Notes: generated from the letters alone by a model not told the origin. DNA of 64,000 bases from Pseudomonas vanderleydeniana (GCF_014268755.2 NZ_CP077093.1:6632501-6696500), one strand, 5' to 3'; positions 28,516 to 37,239 are shown, counted from the first letter of the stretch. Numbers and translations are program-made.

Positions 28516-28560
28516 GTTATGGCGCAACAGTCGCAGAGCCGACCGTTGCGCCGCACGACC

Positions 28561-29520
28561 TCAGTTGACGACGTTGCGATGCTGGCCCTGGCTGAGGATT
28601 TCGCGCAACACCTGTGCTGCCTTGGCCCGCAATTCGGGCAGAGCGGCATCGGAGTAGAACGCGACATGCGGGGATAGCAGCACATCATCACGATTCAGAA
28701 ACTCGGCGGGTATCGCCTGACGCTCGTCCTCATAGACATCCAGTCCCAGGCCGGCGAGCAAACGATCGGCAACCGCGTCGCGCAGGGCAGCGCCATCGAT
28801 GATCGGCCCGCGCGCCGTATTGACCAGGTACTTGCCTTGCAAGGCAGCCAATTGCTCCTTGCCGATCAGATGCCGAGTCCGATCGTCGAGGGGGGCATGA
28901 ATGCTCACCAGATCCGCACACTCGAGCAACTGGGCAAGCGTTTCACAACGGTTGACGCCCAGGGACTTCTCCACCCCGCTGCTCTGATGAGGGTCATAAA
29001 AGCTCACACGGCAACCAAAGGCCTTGAAGCGCAAAGCCACTGCCATGCCGATCCGTCCACAACCGATCAGGCCGACATGCAACTGGTTGAGACGTGGCAA
29101 CGCCCCGACTTCACGCCAGTCCCAACTACCGGAGCTGACCACGGCATGCCCGCGGGGCAGGCGCCTGAGCAGCGAGAGGGCCAAGCTCAGAGCATGATCG
29201 GCCACCTCTTCGGTACCATAGTCCGGCACATTGGCCACGGCGATACCTGCCTGCCGAGCGGCCACCAGGTCGATATTGTCGAACCCCACCGCCGCCCGCA
29301 CGATCCCGCGGCAAGCCTTGAGCTCACCGAGAAAACCAGCCTGCAGCGGGACCAGATGCCAGCTGATCAGGCCGTCGCACTCAAGTGCGTCGGGTGGCAA
29401 CTCATCGGTGCTGCGCACCCGGTAGAGCGTGACACTCGCGTCCCCACCCAACACCCGTTGCTCGATATCGGGCTGGTCTACATAACTGTTGTGCAGCGAA
29501 TCGATAATTCCTATTTTCAT
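28561..29520 (-). CDS. D-isomer-specific 2-hydroxyacid dehydrogenase
   Basis: 319-residue NAD(P)-dependent dehydrogenase interconverting a 2-oxoacid and a D-2-hydroxyacid. Rossmann motif GLIGCGRIG (150-158), then the catalytic triad typical of the family: Arg237 in NTARGPIID, Glu264 in DVYEDE and His285 in LSPHVAF. Closest to the CtBP/phosphoglycerate dehydrogenase-like branch, but lacking an ACT domain. It is the last gene of the five-gene operon, 7 bp after azlD. It could reduce the oxoacid made by the operon's aminotransferase; the substrate itself is unknown. Confidence 0.85.
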   Translation of the reverse strand: MKIGIIDSLHNSYVDQPDIEQRVLGGDASVTLYRVRSTDELPPDALECDGLISWHLVPLQAGFLGELKACRGIVRAAVGFDNIDLVAARQAGIAVANVPDYGTEEVADHALSLALSLLRRLPRGHAVVSSGSWDWREVGALPRLNQLHVGLIGCGRIGMAVALRFKAFGCRVSFYDPHQSSGVEKSLGVNRCETLAQLLECADLVSIHAPLDDRTRHLIGKEQLAALQGKYLVNTARGPIIDGAALRDAVADRLLAGLGLDVYEDERQAIPAEFLNRDDVLLSPHVAFYSDAALPELRAKAAQVLREILSQGQHRNVVN

Positions 29521-29527
29521 TCTGTCC

Positions 29528-29830
29528 CTATCCCATCAACCAACGAATCAGAGCACACGCCACGGTCCCCGTGGCGACGCCAAGCAATGTGTTCCTGGAG
29601 ACCCAGACCACCACCACGGTGACCAGCGCCGCCAACCAGATCGACGGGTCGCCGCTGGCCAGCTTGGGGCTGATCAATGCCGCCAGCAGCGCGGCAGGCA
29701 GGTTCTTCAGGAAACGTTCGGTAAAACCATTGAAATGCGTGCGTTGCGATGTCACCAACAAACCGCCGACTCTCGTCAGGTATGTGACCAGCGCCATTCC
29801 AACGATCGCCGCCAACTCCAACTCACTCAT
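29528..29830 (-). CDS. azlD: AzlD-type branched-chain amino acid exporter small subunit
   Basis: 100 residues with three to four hydrophobic helices; starts MSELELAAIVGMALVTYLTR. The TYLTRVGG and RFLKNLPAALLAAL stretches are AzlD signatures. AzlCD pairs export branched-chain amino acids and analogues such as 4-azaleucine from the cytoplasm. The ATG overlaps the azlC stop (ATGA), which fixes the start. In this operon it probably exports the product of the amino-acid-modifying enzymes. Confidence 0.85.
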   Translation of the reverse strand: MSELELAAIVGMALVTYLTRVGGLLVTSQRTHFNGFTERFLKNLPAALLAALISPKLASGDPSIWLAALVTVVVVWVSRNTLLGVATGTVACALIRWLMG

Positions 29831-30534
29831 GCCCGCCTCTCCTCGGGTTCAGGTTGTGGTAACGCGGCAACCAGTGCACTGGCGGCAATCGCCGCAATCA
29901 CCACCGAAGCCTGGCCGATGCCCGGCAGCCTCGCCGCATAGAATGCGATCACACCCGACAGCAACCAGGTGAAGAAATCCAGCGAGCGCTGCCAGAGCAG
30001 GACCATCAGCGACAGAAACATCGCCACAAAGGTGAAATCCAGTCCGAAATCCGCCGGCCTCGGAATCTGGTTCCCCAATTGCGTACCCAGCAACGTGCCA
30101 CCTACCCAGCCGCCATAGATCAGCAGGCCGGCCTGGACGAAGTAACGCAGCGAGGGTGTCGCCTGCTTGAAGCGATGTTCGGCCAACGCCCAGGTTTCAT
30201 CGATCAGCAGCAATGCAAACGCCGGAATCAGACGGCTCCTGGACTCCTTGCGAAACGAGGGCCGCAACGAAAGACTCATCAGCAGATGTCGCAGATTGAC
30301 CAGTAGCGTGGTCATGACCACCGCCACCAGGGAAAGCTGCCCCGCGTTCCACTGCTCCACCGCGATGAACTGCGAGGCCCCGGCAAACACCAGCAGGCTC
30401 ATCAGTGTGGCGGCGAAGGTCGAGAGCCCGGCCTTGGCAGCCAGGACGCCGAAGACCAGGCCAAAGACGAACCCACTGATAACAATCGGTAGCGCATCCT
30501 GAAACGCATCGCGAAATTGCAATTGCGGCTTCAT
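29827..30534 (-). CDS. azlC: AzlC-type branched-chain amino acid exporter large subunit
   Basis: 235 residues, about seven hydrophobic helices. Starts MKPQLQFRDAFQDALPIVIS; FGLVFGVLAAKAGLS and VFAGASQFIAVEQW are AzlC motifs, as is LLVNLRHLLMSLSL. It forms the main channel of the AzlCD exporter. The ATG overlaps the stop of the aminotransferase by 4 bp. Substrate range of AzlCD systems covers Leu, Ile, Val and analogues; the cargo here is inferred only from its neighbours. Confidence 0.88.
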   Translation of the reverse strand: MKPQLQFRDAFQDALPIVISGFVFGLVFGVLAAKAGLSTFAATLMSLLVFAGASQFIAVEQWNAGQLSLVAVVMTTLLVNLRHLLMSLSLRPSFRKESRSRLIPAFALLLIDETWALAEHRFKQATPSLRYFVQAGLLIYGGWVGGTLLGTQLGNQIPRPADFGLDFTFVAMFLSLMVLLWQRSLDFFTWLLSGVIAFYAARLPGIGQASVVIAAIAASALVAALPQPEPEERRA

Positions 30535-31628
30535 GCGATAGCCCTCTCGAACAGCGCGATCAGTTCATCCTCGAGCACCGCCTCGCACACTGTCACCCGG
30601 ATCAGGTTGTCGACCGCCGGGTGCGCAGGGCGGTGCACGGCGATGTGGTGTTCGAGCAGATGCTCCTGCAGGTGCTGGGCCGCCCGAGTGGAAGGCAACA
30701 GCAGACTGACGAAGTTGGTACCGGACGGCAGCACCCGGTAACCGACCTCTCGCAACCGCTCGCCCAGACTGTTGCGCAGCAACCCATTGAGCGTGCGTAT
30801 CAATTCACCGTGCTGCGGGTCATCCAGTACCAGCTGTGCCGCATGCTGGGCCAGCCCTCCCACGGCATAGTGAATCCGGACCTTGCCCAGCAGTTCGATG
30901 AACGCCTCATCCGCCAAGGCGAACCCAAGACGCAGTCCCGCCAATCCATAGGCCTTGGACAATGAGCGAATACGAATGCAGCCCGGCAAGGGCCGCCCAC
31001 TATCTGCCTGCAAATCCGCACAGAAGTCGAGGTAGGCCTCGTCAAGCAACAGCGTGCAATCATCCGGCAGGCTCCGACAAAACTCATCGATGACCTCAGG
31101 CAACCACCAGCTCCCGCTGGGGTTGTCCGGATTGGCCAGATAGACCACCCTCGCACCGGTGCGGACCACCTCCTGCAGCAGGCCGGGCAGGTGCACCGAC
31201 AGGCTGTGCCCGGTGCGCTGATAGTCAACCTCGATCACTTCGCAACCCGCCGCCCGGGCAAAATAACCAAAGGTCGGATAGGTGCCCGCAGTGCAGACCA
31301 CCTTGTCCCCCGGAACACACAGGGCCCGCAGGCACAGGGCGATCACGGCATCGGCCCCACTGTCCAGGCAAATATGTTCGGGGTCGATACCATGGACCCG
31401 CCCCAGCGACTCGCGTAGGGCACTGGCACCAGGATCACCATACAGGCGGGCGAGCCGACAGAATTCCTCACCATAGTGTTCCTGCAGCACCGTCAGCGGC
31501 GCATCCAGGCATTCGTTGCCTCCCAGGCGGTACTGCACCTGATAGCCGGTACGTTTCTGGAACGCCACCAGCCCGGGAAAGGGATTGGGGTTTTCCAGCC
31601 CGCGCAGATGCTCGGCAATTCGTGGCAT
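30531..31628 (-). CDS. PLP-dependent aminotransferase, HisC-like (fold type I)
   Basis: 365 residues. PLP sites are NPDNPSG at 166-172, Asp196 and Tyr199 in LLLDEAYLD, and Schiff-base Lys225 in RSLSKAYGLAGLRLGF. Most similar to histidinol-phosphate and related class I/II aminotransferases, but no his genes are nearby. The start at MPRIAEHL was chosen for the GGGGGAG ribosome site 5-11 bases upstream; an ATG at 31667 would overlap the previous gene. Probably moves an amino group on or off the aminomutase substrate or product. Confidence 0.83.
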   Translation of the reverse strand: MPRIAEHLRGLENPNPFPGLVAFQKRTGYQVQYRLGGNECLDAPLTVLQEHYGEEFCRLARLYGDPGASALRESLGRVHGIDPEHICLDSGADAVIALCLRALCVPGDKVVCTAGTYPTFGYFARAAGCEVIEVDYQRTGHSLSVHLPGLLQEVVRTGARVVYLANPDNPSGSWWLPEVIDEFCRSLPDDCTLLLDEAYLDFCADLQADSGRPLPGCIRIRSLSKAYGLAGLRLGFALADEAFIELLGKVRIHYAVGGLAQHAAQLVLDDPQHGELIRTLNGLLRNSLGERLREVGYRVLPSGTNFVSLLLPSTRAAQHLQEHLLEHHIAVHRPAHPAVDNLIRVTVCEAVLEDELIALFERAIA

Positions 31629-31648
31629 GCCCCGCTCCCCCTGCGGTT

Positions 31649-32842
31649 TCATTCCGGGAATGTGCATGGCTGCCCCTGCCAGTTGGTGAAATGCAGGAAT
31701 TCTCCTTCGCTGCGAACCTCAAGGCGGGGCAAGCCAACATTCAGGTCCAGTGGGACGGTGTACTTGCCGGTCTTGTGCGGCAGCACGTATTCGGGCACCG
31801 CAATGTTGGACAGCCGGCGCTTCATTCGCCCGACAATCGCCAGGGCGGCGCTGATATCGGTACGGAAGGCCTCGGAGCCCGGCGAGAAAGGCATGAAGTG
31901 GTAGAGATAGTGCGGCTGCACACCGACGCGATACAGCTTCAGGCACAGCTCGGACAGGGTTTCATAGCTGTCGTTGATACCACTGAGCAGCGGAATGTTG
32001 GCAAACAGGATCGGACACACCGCGCGCAGCCGCTGCACAGCCTTGAGGAAATCCTCGGTTACCTCCCGTGGGTGGGCAATGTGAAGACCGATCGCTGTCA
32101 CATCGTGGCGTGCCAGGATGTTCACCAGTTCCGGAGTGATGCGATACGGGTTGAAGGTCAGGGCGCGGGTGTGCAACCGAATGATCAAGTCCGGGCGAAT
32201 AGCCCGCAGATCGCCGAGATAACCATCCAGGTGCTTGTCGGAATGCATCAGCGGCTCACCGCCACTGAGAATCACCTCGTCCAGCTGGGGGTTGTTGCGC
32301 ACATAGGCCAGCGTATCGAGCCAGTCCTGCTTGCGCATCGAGCTCTTGGCCGTCTGCTTCTCCAAGGTCCTCAGGGCCTCGTAGCAGAACTGGCAGTAAG
32401 CATGGCAGACGTTGGCCAGACGCAGGATCACCCGGTTGTCGTATTTATGCTGGCAGATGGGCGTGACCATCTCGTCGGGCAGCTCCCAGTTCTCCGACTC
32501 ACCATCGTAGGCCAGCGGCTGGGGGCCGTGTTCAGCATTCCAATCCGGGATCAATTGGCGCCAGATCGGGTCGCCGGCTAACGGGCGCAGGTGCTCATCC
32601 ACCTTGATCAGCGACAGGGTGTAGGGCGTCACCGTGAGTTTGCGATTCTGCAGATGGCTACTGATACGCGCCAGCCAGTCACCCTGTTCAAGCCCCGGGA
32701 AGTAGCCCAGCAGCTCATCCAGCCGGGTAACGGCATTGCGCTGCTGCCACTTCCAATCCGCCCAGTCATCGAAGTCGGAAACAATCAGGTTGCTGCGTTC
32801 CTGCGCCCTTGTAGCCATGGACTGTGACAAGGCCTCAAACAT
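31649..32842 (-). CDS. KamA-family radical SAM protein (aminomutase-like)
   Basis: 397 residues. The N-terminal WADWKWQQRNAVTRLDELL is the KamA opening; the radical SAM cluster motif is Cys146-x3-Cys150-x2-Cys153 (CHAYCQFC), with GGEPLM (SAM binding) near residue 190. KamA enzymes move the alpha-amino group of Lys, Arg or Glu to C-3 using PLP. The canonical PLP motif PGGGGK is replaced by HKTGK (Lys360), and the lysine-recognising Asp of the DAPGGGGK segment is absent, so a non-lysine substrate is likely. Strong AGGAGGAG ribosome site; first gene of the operon. Aminomutase activity is inferred, not certain. Confidence 0.8.
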   Translation of the reverse strand: MFEALSQSMATRAQERSNLIVSDFDDWADWKWQQRNAVTRLDELLGYFPGLEQGDWLARISSHLQNRKLTVTPYTLSLIKVDEHLRPLAGDPIWRQLIPDWNAEHGPQPLAYDGESENWELPDEMVTPICQHKYDNRVILRLANVCHAYCQFCYEALRTLEKQTAKSSMRKQDWLDTLAYVRNNPQLDEVILSGGEPLMHSDKHLDGYLGDLRAIRPDLIIRLHTRALTFNPYRITPELVNILARHDVTAIGLHIAHPREVTEDFLKAVQRLRAVCPILFANIPLLSGINDSYETLSELCLKLYRVGVQPHYLYHFMPFSPGSEAFRTDISAALAIVGRMKRRLSNIAVPEYVLPHKTGKYTVPLDLNVGLPRLEVRSEGEFLHFTNWQGQPCTFPE

Positions 32843-32932
32843 GGGTACTCCTCCTGAGATAAGTGACTGGCTCCCAGGCATACCGCAAAAGTTCCATGAA
32901 TAAAAAAACAGTAGTGGCCCTGCTATGAGAAC

Positions 32933-32954
32933 TGTTAGAAAATTCCCTCTAACA
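32933..32954. promoter_or_regulatory. Inverted repeat between the MocR regulator and the KamA operon
   Basis: TGTTAGA-N8-TCTAACA, perfect 7-bp arms, 22 bp before the regulator ATG. A second, overlapping pair AACAGT (32907-32912) / ACTGTT (32931-32936) lies towards the operon. This 134-bp divergent gap must hold both promoters; likely binding site of the adjacent MocR. Confidence 0.55.
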
Positions 32955-32976
32955 CTTGGTGGTCAGGGAGGCTGGG

Positions 32977-34389
32977 ATGGAACTCACACTGGACCGTTCT
33001 GCGGGGAAACCCGTGGAACAGTTGATCCAGGCGATCAAGGACGCCATTCTCCAGGGCAGGATCAAGCCGGGTCAGCGCCTACCGTCCATTCGAAAATTGA
33101 GTGGCAGCCAGGGACTGAGCTACTACACAGTCGTCAGCGCCTACGAGCGCCTCGAGATCAATGGACTGATCAGTGCCAGCCAGGGTCGTGGCTTTTTCGT
33201 CGAGGCACAGCCGGCCAGGCTCGCGAGCATGCCAAGGCTGCCGGTCGACGAACCGGTCGATAACGGCAATCTGAACGCCTTCTGGCGGCTGTTCCATGGC
33301 AGCGCCTACAGCATGAAGCTCGGTTGTGGCTGGCTGCCGCCGTCCTGGCGCGATACCCAGGCACTGGCCCGCGTGATCCGCCGCACCGCGAACTTCGCCC
33401 ACAGCACGCTGATCGAGTATGGCGATCCCCTGGGGCACCTGCCGTTGCGGCAGAACCTGGCCCAGCACCTGCTGAACACCCTGGGCTTGACCCTTCAGCC
33501 GGACCAGATCCTGACAACCCTCGGAGCGACCCAGGGTCTGGATCTGGTCATTCGCCATATCCTCGAGCCCGGGGATCATGTCCTCGTCGACGATCCCTGC
33601 AACAGCAACCTGGTCCAACTCCTGGCCTTGCGCGGCGCGGTGGTGATCGGCATTCCGAGACTACCCGAGGGACCGGATGTCATCGCACTGAAGGACGTGC
33701 TGACCCGGCATCGGATCAAGGCGTTTTTCATCAACTCGAAGTTTCACAACCCCACCGGCGCCTCGCTGAGTCCACAGAACTCGTTCCAGATGTTGCAACT
33801 GGCCTATCAGCATGATTTCACTCTGGTCGAGGACGATGTCTACGGTGACCTGAGCAATGAACAGGGCAACCGGCTGGCCACTCTCGACGGTATGCGCAAG
33901 GTCATTTACATCGGCAGTTTTTCCAAGACACTCTCGGCCAGTCTGCGTGTCGGCTACGTGGTCGCGCCGACTGGCCTGATCGCCCAACTGGCGGACCTGA
34001 AGCTGCTGACCAGTGTTGCCGTCCCCAGTTTCTGCGAGCGCTTCCTCAGCGCGATCCTCTCTGATGGTCTCTATGAACGTCACTTGAACATCGTCCAGCG
34101 CAAGCTCCGCACGTCCCAGGCAACCGCCCATGCCTGCTTTACGCGCTGGGGCTGGGAGATCTTTCATCAGCCCGACTGCGGCATGTTCATCTGGGTCCGA
34201 CATCCACGTTTGGAAAGTACCGATGACTTTCTCGAAAAGGCCTACAGAGAAGGCGTGCTGCTGGCCCCTGGGCACCTGTTCAGTGCCGATGGCAGGCAGA
34301 GCCCCTGGCTGAGGATCAATGTCGCCCACCTGGATGCGGAAAAAGCCGAGTCACTGTTCAACCTCGACAAGACAACGACGGCCTCATGA
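32977..34389 (+). CDS. MocR/GntR-type regulator with aminotransferase-like domain
   Basis: 470 residues. N-terminal GntR winged helix (1-75; LQGRIKPGQRLPSIRKLSG) joined to a fold-type-I aminotransferase-like domain (~110-460) keeping the PLP lysine, Lys317 in GSFSKTLSASLRVGY, and HNPTG at 257-261. MocR proteins sense PLP or amino-compound adducts and usually control the divergent operon. GGGAGG lies 5-10 bases before the ATG. Its last codon and stop (TCATGA) abut the creC stop on the other strand, giving a 6-bp convergent overlap. Confidence 0.88.
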   Translation: MELTLDRSAGKPVEQLIQAIKDAILQGRIKPGQRLPSIRKLSGSQGLSYYTVVSAYERLEINGLISASQGRGFFVEAQPARLASMPRLPVDEPVDNGNLNAFWRLFHGSAYSMKLGCGWLPPSWRDTQALARVIRRTANFAHSTLIEYGDPLGHLPLRQNLAQHLLNTLGLTLQPDQILTTLGATQGLDLVIRHILEPGDHVLVDDPCNSNLVQLLALRGAVVIGIPRLPEGPDVIALKDVLTRHRIKAFFINSKFHNPTGASLSPQNSFQMLQLAYQHDFTLVEDDVYGDLSNEQGNRLATLDGMRKVIYIGSFSKTLSASLRVGYVVAPTGLIAQLADLKLLTSVAVPSFCERFLSAILSDGLYERHLNIVQRKLRTSQATAHACFTRWGWEIFHQPDCGMFIWVRHPRLESTDDFLEKAYREGVLLAPGHLFSADGRQSPWLRINVAHLDAEKAESLFNLDKTTTAS

Positions 34390-35805
34390 ACACAGGATGA
34401 TCCTGACCTCGACCCCACCCTCGACGTTGCCGATCAGCAACTCGCCGCCGTGCAGCTTCACCACTTCTTCGACGAAGTTCAGCCCCAGCCCGGTGCTCTT
34501 GCGCCCACTGTGCGGGCGCGGCAGCGAGTAGAAGCGCTCGCTCAGGCGCGGCAGGGCATAGTCGGGAATCGCCTCGGCCTGGTTGAACAGGCTGAAACGC
34601 AGTCGCTGGCCGTCGCGTTCGGCGCTGAAGCGGATCACTCCGCCCGCCGGGGTAAAATCCAGGGCGTTATCCAGCAGGTTGCCGATAGCCTGGCGCAGCA
34701 GGAAACGCTCGCCGAATACGCTGACGTCCGCGCAGATCCCCCGTTCGATCTGCAAACCGGCGCCTTCGATACGTGCTGCCTGGGCCTGCAAGACTTCTTC
34801 GACCAGAGCCGCCAGCGGCACCTCGACCTGTTCTTCCAGCACCTGCCTTTGCTCCACCAGCGCCAGGTTCAGCAGTCGTTCGATCAACTGCTGCATGCGC
34901 GCACTTTCGTTCTCGATGTTGCCGACGAAACGCTCGCGCTGGGCATCCGGCATTTCGCCGTGCAACAGCTCCGCGGCACCGCGAATCGCCGCCAGCGGGC
35001 TTTTCAGTTCATGAGTCAGGGTGTGCACGTAGCGCTCGACGTAGGCCTTGCCCTCCAGTTGCGTACGCATGTGCTCCACGGCACTGGCCAGCTGTTCCAT
35101 TTCCCCGCCGCGATAATGCGGCAGTTCGGCGCGCTGGCCCTCGCTGACCGCCTGGGCATAGGCGGTCAGTCGGCGCAGGGCCGCGCTCAGCCACCAGGAC
35201 AGCAGTGCGCCGAACAGCAGGCCCAGGGCGATCAGCCCGGCGCCCCAGAGGATCAGGCGGTGCTCGGTGCGGTCGACATAGGGTTGCAGCGAGCTGTTGG
35301 GCTTGGCCACGGTGACCACGCCAATGATCTCGCCCTGATCGGTGATCGGCGCACCAACGTGCATCACCGAGGAGTTCGGGTCGTCAGGGTCGGATCGGGT
35401 CGAGCGCGCGCCGTACTCGCCGCGCAGGGTCAGGTACACATCGTTCCAGCGCGAGTAGTCCTGCCCCAGCGCCAACCCGGCGGAGTCGAGCAGGACGATA
35501 CCCTTGGCATCGGTCACGTAGATACGGTGGTTGACCTGGTTCTTCGGCAGGCCCCAGATGTTCGCCGCCGGCTTGCGCTTGCCGTAGGCCTTGAGCACTT
35601 CGGGCAGGCGGCTCTGGCCAAGGGTGCCGGACTTGACGTCATCATGGAGGATTTCCGCCAGCAGGTTGGCGGTGTCCACCAGGGTCTCCTCGGTGGACTG
35701 GCGTACTCCGGGACGGATTTCCTTCATCACCGTGCTCAGCACGAAGTAGCCGGTCAGGCCGACGAACAGGAAGTACACCAGGAAGATCCGCAGCCCCAGC
35801 GGCAT
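34384..35805 (-). CDS. creC: Sensor histidine kinase CreC
   Basis: 473-residue membrane kinase. Two helices (~5-25 and 183-203) flank a periplasmic sensor domain; HAMP ~205-255; phospho-acceptor His in YVHTLTHELKSPLAAIRGAA; ATP-binding N-box NLLDNALDFTP and G-box STGLGLNFVEEVV. Starts MPLGLRIFLVYFLFVGLTGY. With CreB it responds to envelope and beta-lactam stress and controls creD. Its start overlaps the creB stop by one base. Downstream, where creD normally follows, the convergent MocR gene ends. Confidence 0.94.
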   Translation of the reverse strand: MPLGLRIFLVYFLFVGLTGYFVLSTVMKEIRPGVRQSTEETLVDTANLLAEILHDDVKSGTLGQSRLPEVLKAYGKRKPAANIWGLPKNQVNHRIYVTDAKGIVLLDSAGLALGQDYSRWNDVYLTLRGEYGARSTRSDPDDPNSSVMHVGAPITDQGEIIGVVTVAKPNSSLQPYVDRTEHRLILWGAGLIALGLLFGALLSWWLSAALRRLTAYAQAVSEGQRAELPHYRGGEMEQLASAVEHMRTQLEGKAYVERYVHTLTHELKSPLAAIRGAAELLHGEMPDAQRERFVGNIENESARMQQLIERLLNLALVEQRQVLEEQVEVPLAALVEEVLQAQAARIEGAGLQIERGICADVSVFGERFLLRQAIGNLLDNALDFTPAGGVIRFSAERDGQRLRFSLFNQAEAIPDYALPRLSERFYSLPRPHSGRKSTGLGLNFVEEVVKLHGGELLIGNVEGGVEVRIILCS

Positions 35806-36485
35806 CAGCTTTGACTCGGACTGTAGCTGTAGCCCAGGCCACGGTGGGTCTGGATCGGCTCGGCGTCACTGGCCACCAGCCGCAGCTTGGCCCGCAGGCT
35901 CTTGATGTGGCTGTCGATGCTGCGCTCGTAGCCGGCATCCGCCGCAACGCCGACGGCGTCGAGCAGTTGCTCGCGGCTGAACACCCGCTCGGGCTGCTCC
36001 AGCAGGCAGGCAAGCAGGCGGAATTCATGGCGGGTCAGGCTCAGGACCTGTCCGCGATAGCTGATCTGCACCCGTTCATGATCGACCAGGAAACGTTCGT
36101 TGCCCGACACCGCCGGCACCTGGGGCACCACGCGTTTGAGAATCGCCCGGACCCGCGCCGCCACTTCGCGTGGGCTGAAGGGTTTGACCACGTAGTCGTC
36201 GGCACCGATCTCCAGGCCCACCACCCGATCGATCTCGCCGTCACGGGCGCTGAGGAAGATCACCGGCACCTCGGTAAAGCGCCGCAGTTGCTTGCAGACC
36301 TCGAAGCCGCTGATGTCCGGCAGGCCGATATCGAGGATCAGCAGATCGGCCGGCGTGGTGCGCTGGTACTCGACCGCCGCGCCGCCGAGGTTCAGCCAGG
36401 TGGTGGTGAACCCCTCGCCCTGCAGGGCATAGACCAGGGTATCGGCAATCGCCGCTTCGTCGTCGACTATCAGGATATGGGGCAT
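35805..36485 (-). CDS. creB: Response regulator CreB (OmpR family)
   Basis: 226 residues. Receiver domain 1-120: VDDE pocket, phospho-Asp in LLILDIGLPDISG, Lys in YVVKPFSPREVAARV. C-terminal winged helix 130-226 (LLACLLEQPERVFSREQLLD, RSIDSHIKSLRAKL). Starts MPHILIVDDEAAIADTLVYA. CreB binds tandem cre-tag half-sites before regulon members such as creD. Coupled to creC by a one-base stop/start overlap. Confidence 0.94.
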   Translation of the reverse strand: MPHILIVDDEAAIADTLVYALQGEGFTTTWLNLGGAAVEYQRTTPADLLILDIGLPDISGFEVCKQLRRFTEVPVIFLSARDGEIDRVVGLEIGADDYVVKPFSPREVAARVRAILKRVVPQVPAVSGNERFLVDHERVQISYRGQVLSLTRHEFRLLACLLEQPERVFSREQLLDAVGVAADAGYERSIDSHIKSLRAKLRLVASDAEPIQTHRGLGYSYSPSQS

Positions 36486-36543
36486 GGCGTCCGAGCACTG
36501 TGGGCAATGGCGCAACGGTGCCGGACGCGTGCCGCCCCGTCAA

Positions 36544-37044
36544 TCAGCAGTCGGGCTTGTCGGCGGTATAGCGCCGTGCCGGGTTCACCGCCGCGCCGAA
36601 TTCGCGCAGGGCCTTGGCGCCGATCAGCAGCGGGTAGTTGAAGCTGCTGCGGTTGGTCAGGTTGACCTCCACCGTGCGCTTGACGTTGCCCAGGCACATT
36701 TCCAGGTCGACCACCGGGCGCTTGCTCGGGTCGGCGACTTCGCCGTCCTCGTCTTCCTCGGCACGGGTCTTGATCTTGCTGATGCGCGAAACCTTGTGCT
36801 CGTAGACCTTGTTGTCGGCGTCGGCGGTACCGAGGCGGAAGCGCACCCAATCCTCGCCGTCGCGCTTGAACAGCTCAATGTCCTTGGCCGACAGCGACGC
36901 GGTCAGCGCGCCGGTGTCCATCTTGGCCTTGAAGGTCTGGCCGATCTCCGGCAGACGAATGTACTCGTAGCGCCCGTAAAGGGTCGGCTCGGCGGCCATG
37001 ACCGGAAGAACCAGGAGGGACAACAGGGCAAGAACGGATTTCAC
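36544..37044 (-). CDS. Secreted retropepsin-like aspartic peptidase (PF05618 type)
   Basis: 166 residues with signal peptide MKSVLALLSLLVLPVMA. The motif FKAKMDTGALTASL has the DTGA of retropepsin-like proteases; the family was earlier labelled ATP-dependent zinc protease and includes the RloA/RimB-like proteins associated with ATP-grasp ligases. LLIGAKALREFG is the second conserved hydrophobic block. Probably periplasmic. It lies beside creB, 58 bp upstream in the same orientation, so cotranscription is possible. Confidence 0.75.
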   Translation of the reverse strand: MKSVLALLSLLVLPVMAAEPTLYGRYEYIRLPEIGQTFKAKMDTGALTASLSAKDIELFKRDGEDWVRFRLGTADADNKVYEHKVSRISKIKTRAEEDEDGEVADPSKRPVVDLEMCLGNVKRTVEVNLTNRSSFNYPLLIGAKALREFGAAVNPARRYTADKPDC

Positions 37045-37239
37045 TTGGGCTGTACCTTTGAGTGGACGCGCAGGAGAGGTGCATTTTAGACCGTGCCGTC
37101 GTCATTGGTTCATGAACAATCGGCTAAATGACCGCCATCCTGTCACATCGTGCGTGAAACATTCGTCGAACGGCCGATTTGGCGTCCGCCCGCCGCACCT
37201 TTATCATGGCCCGCCCTCTCGCCCTGGAAGAGTCCCTTT

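Noticed and set aside
30531..31628. True histidinol-phosphate aminotransferase hisC
   Set aside because: PLP motifs fit, but there are no his genes around and the operon context points to another amino acid substrate.
28561..34389. Transposon or integron as carrier of the inserted block
   Set aside because: No transposase, integrase, terminal inverted repeats or target duplication visible at either edge.
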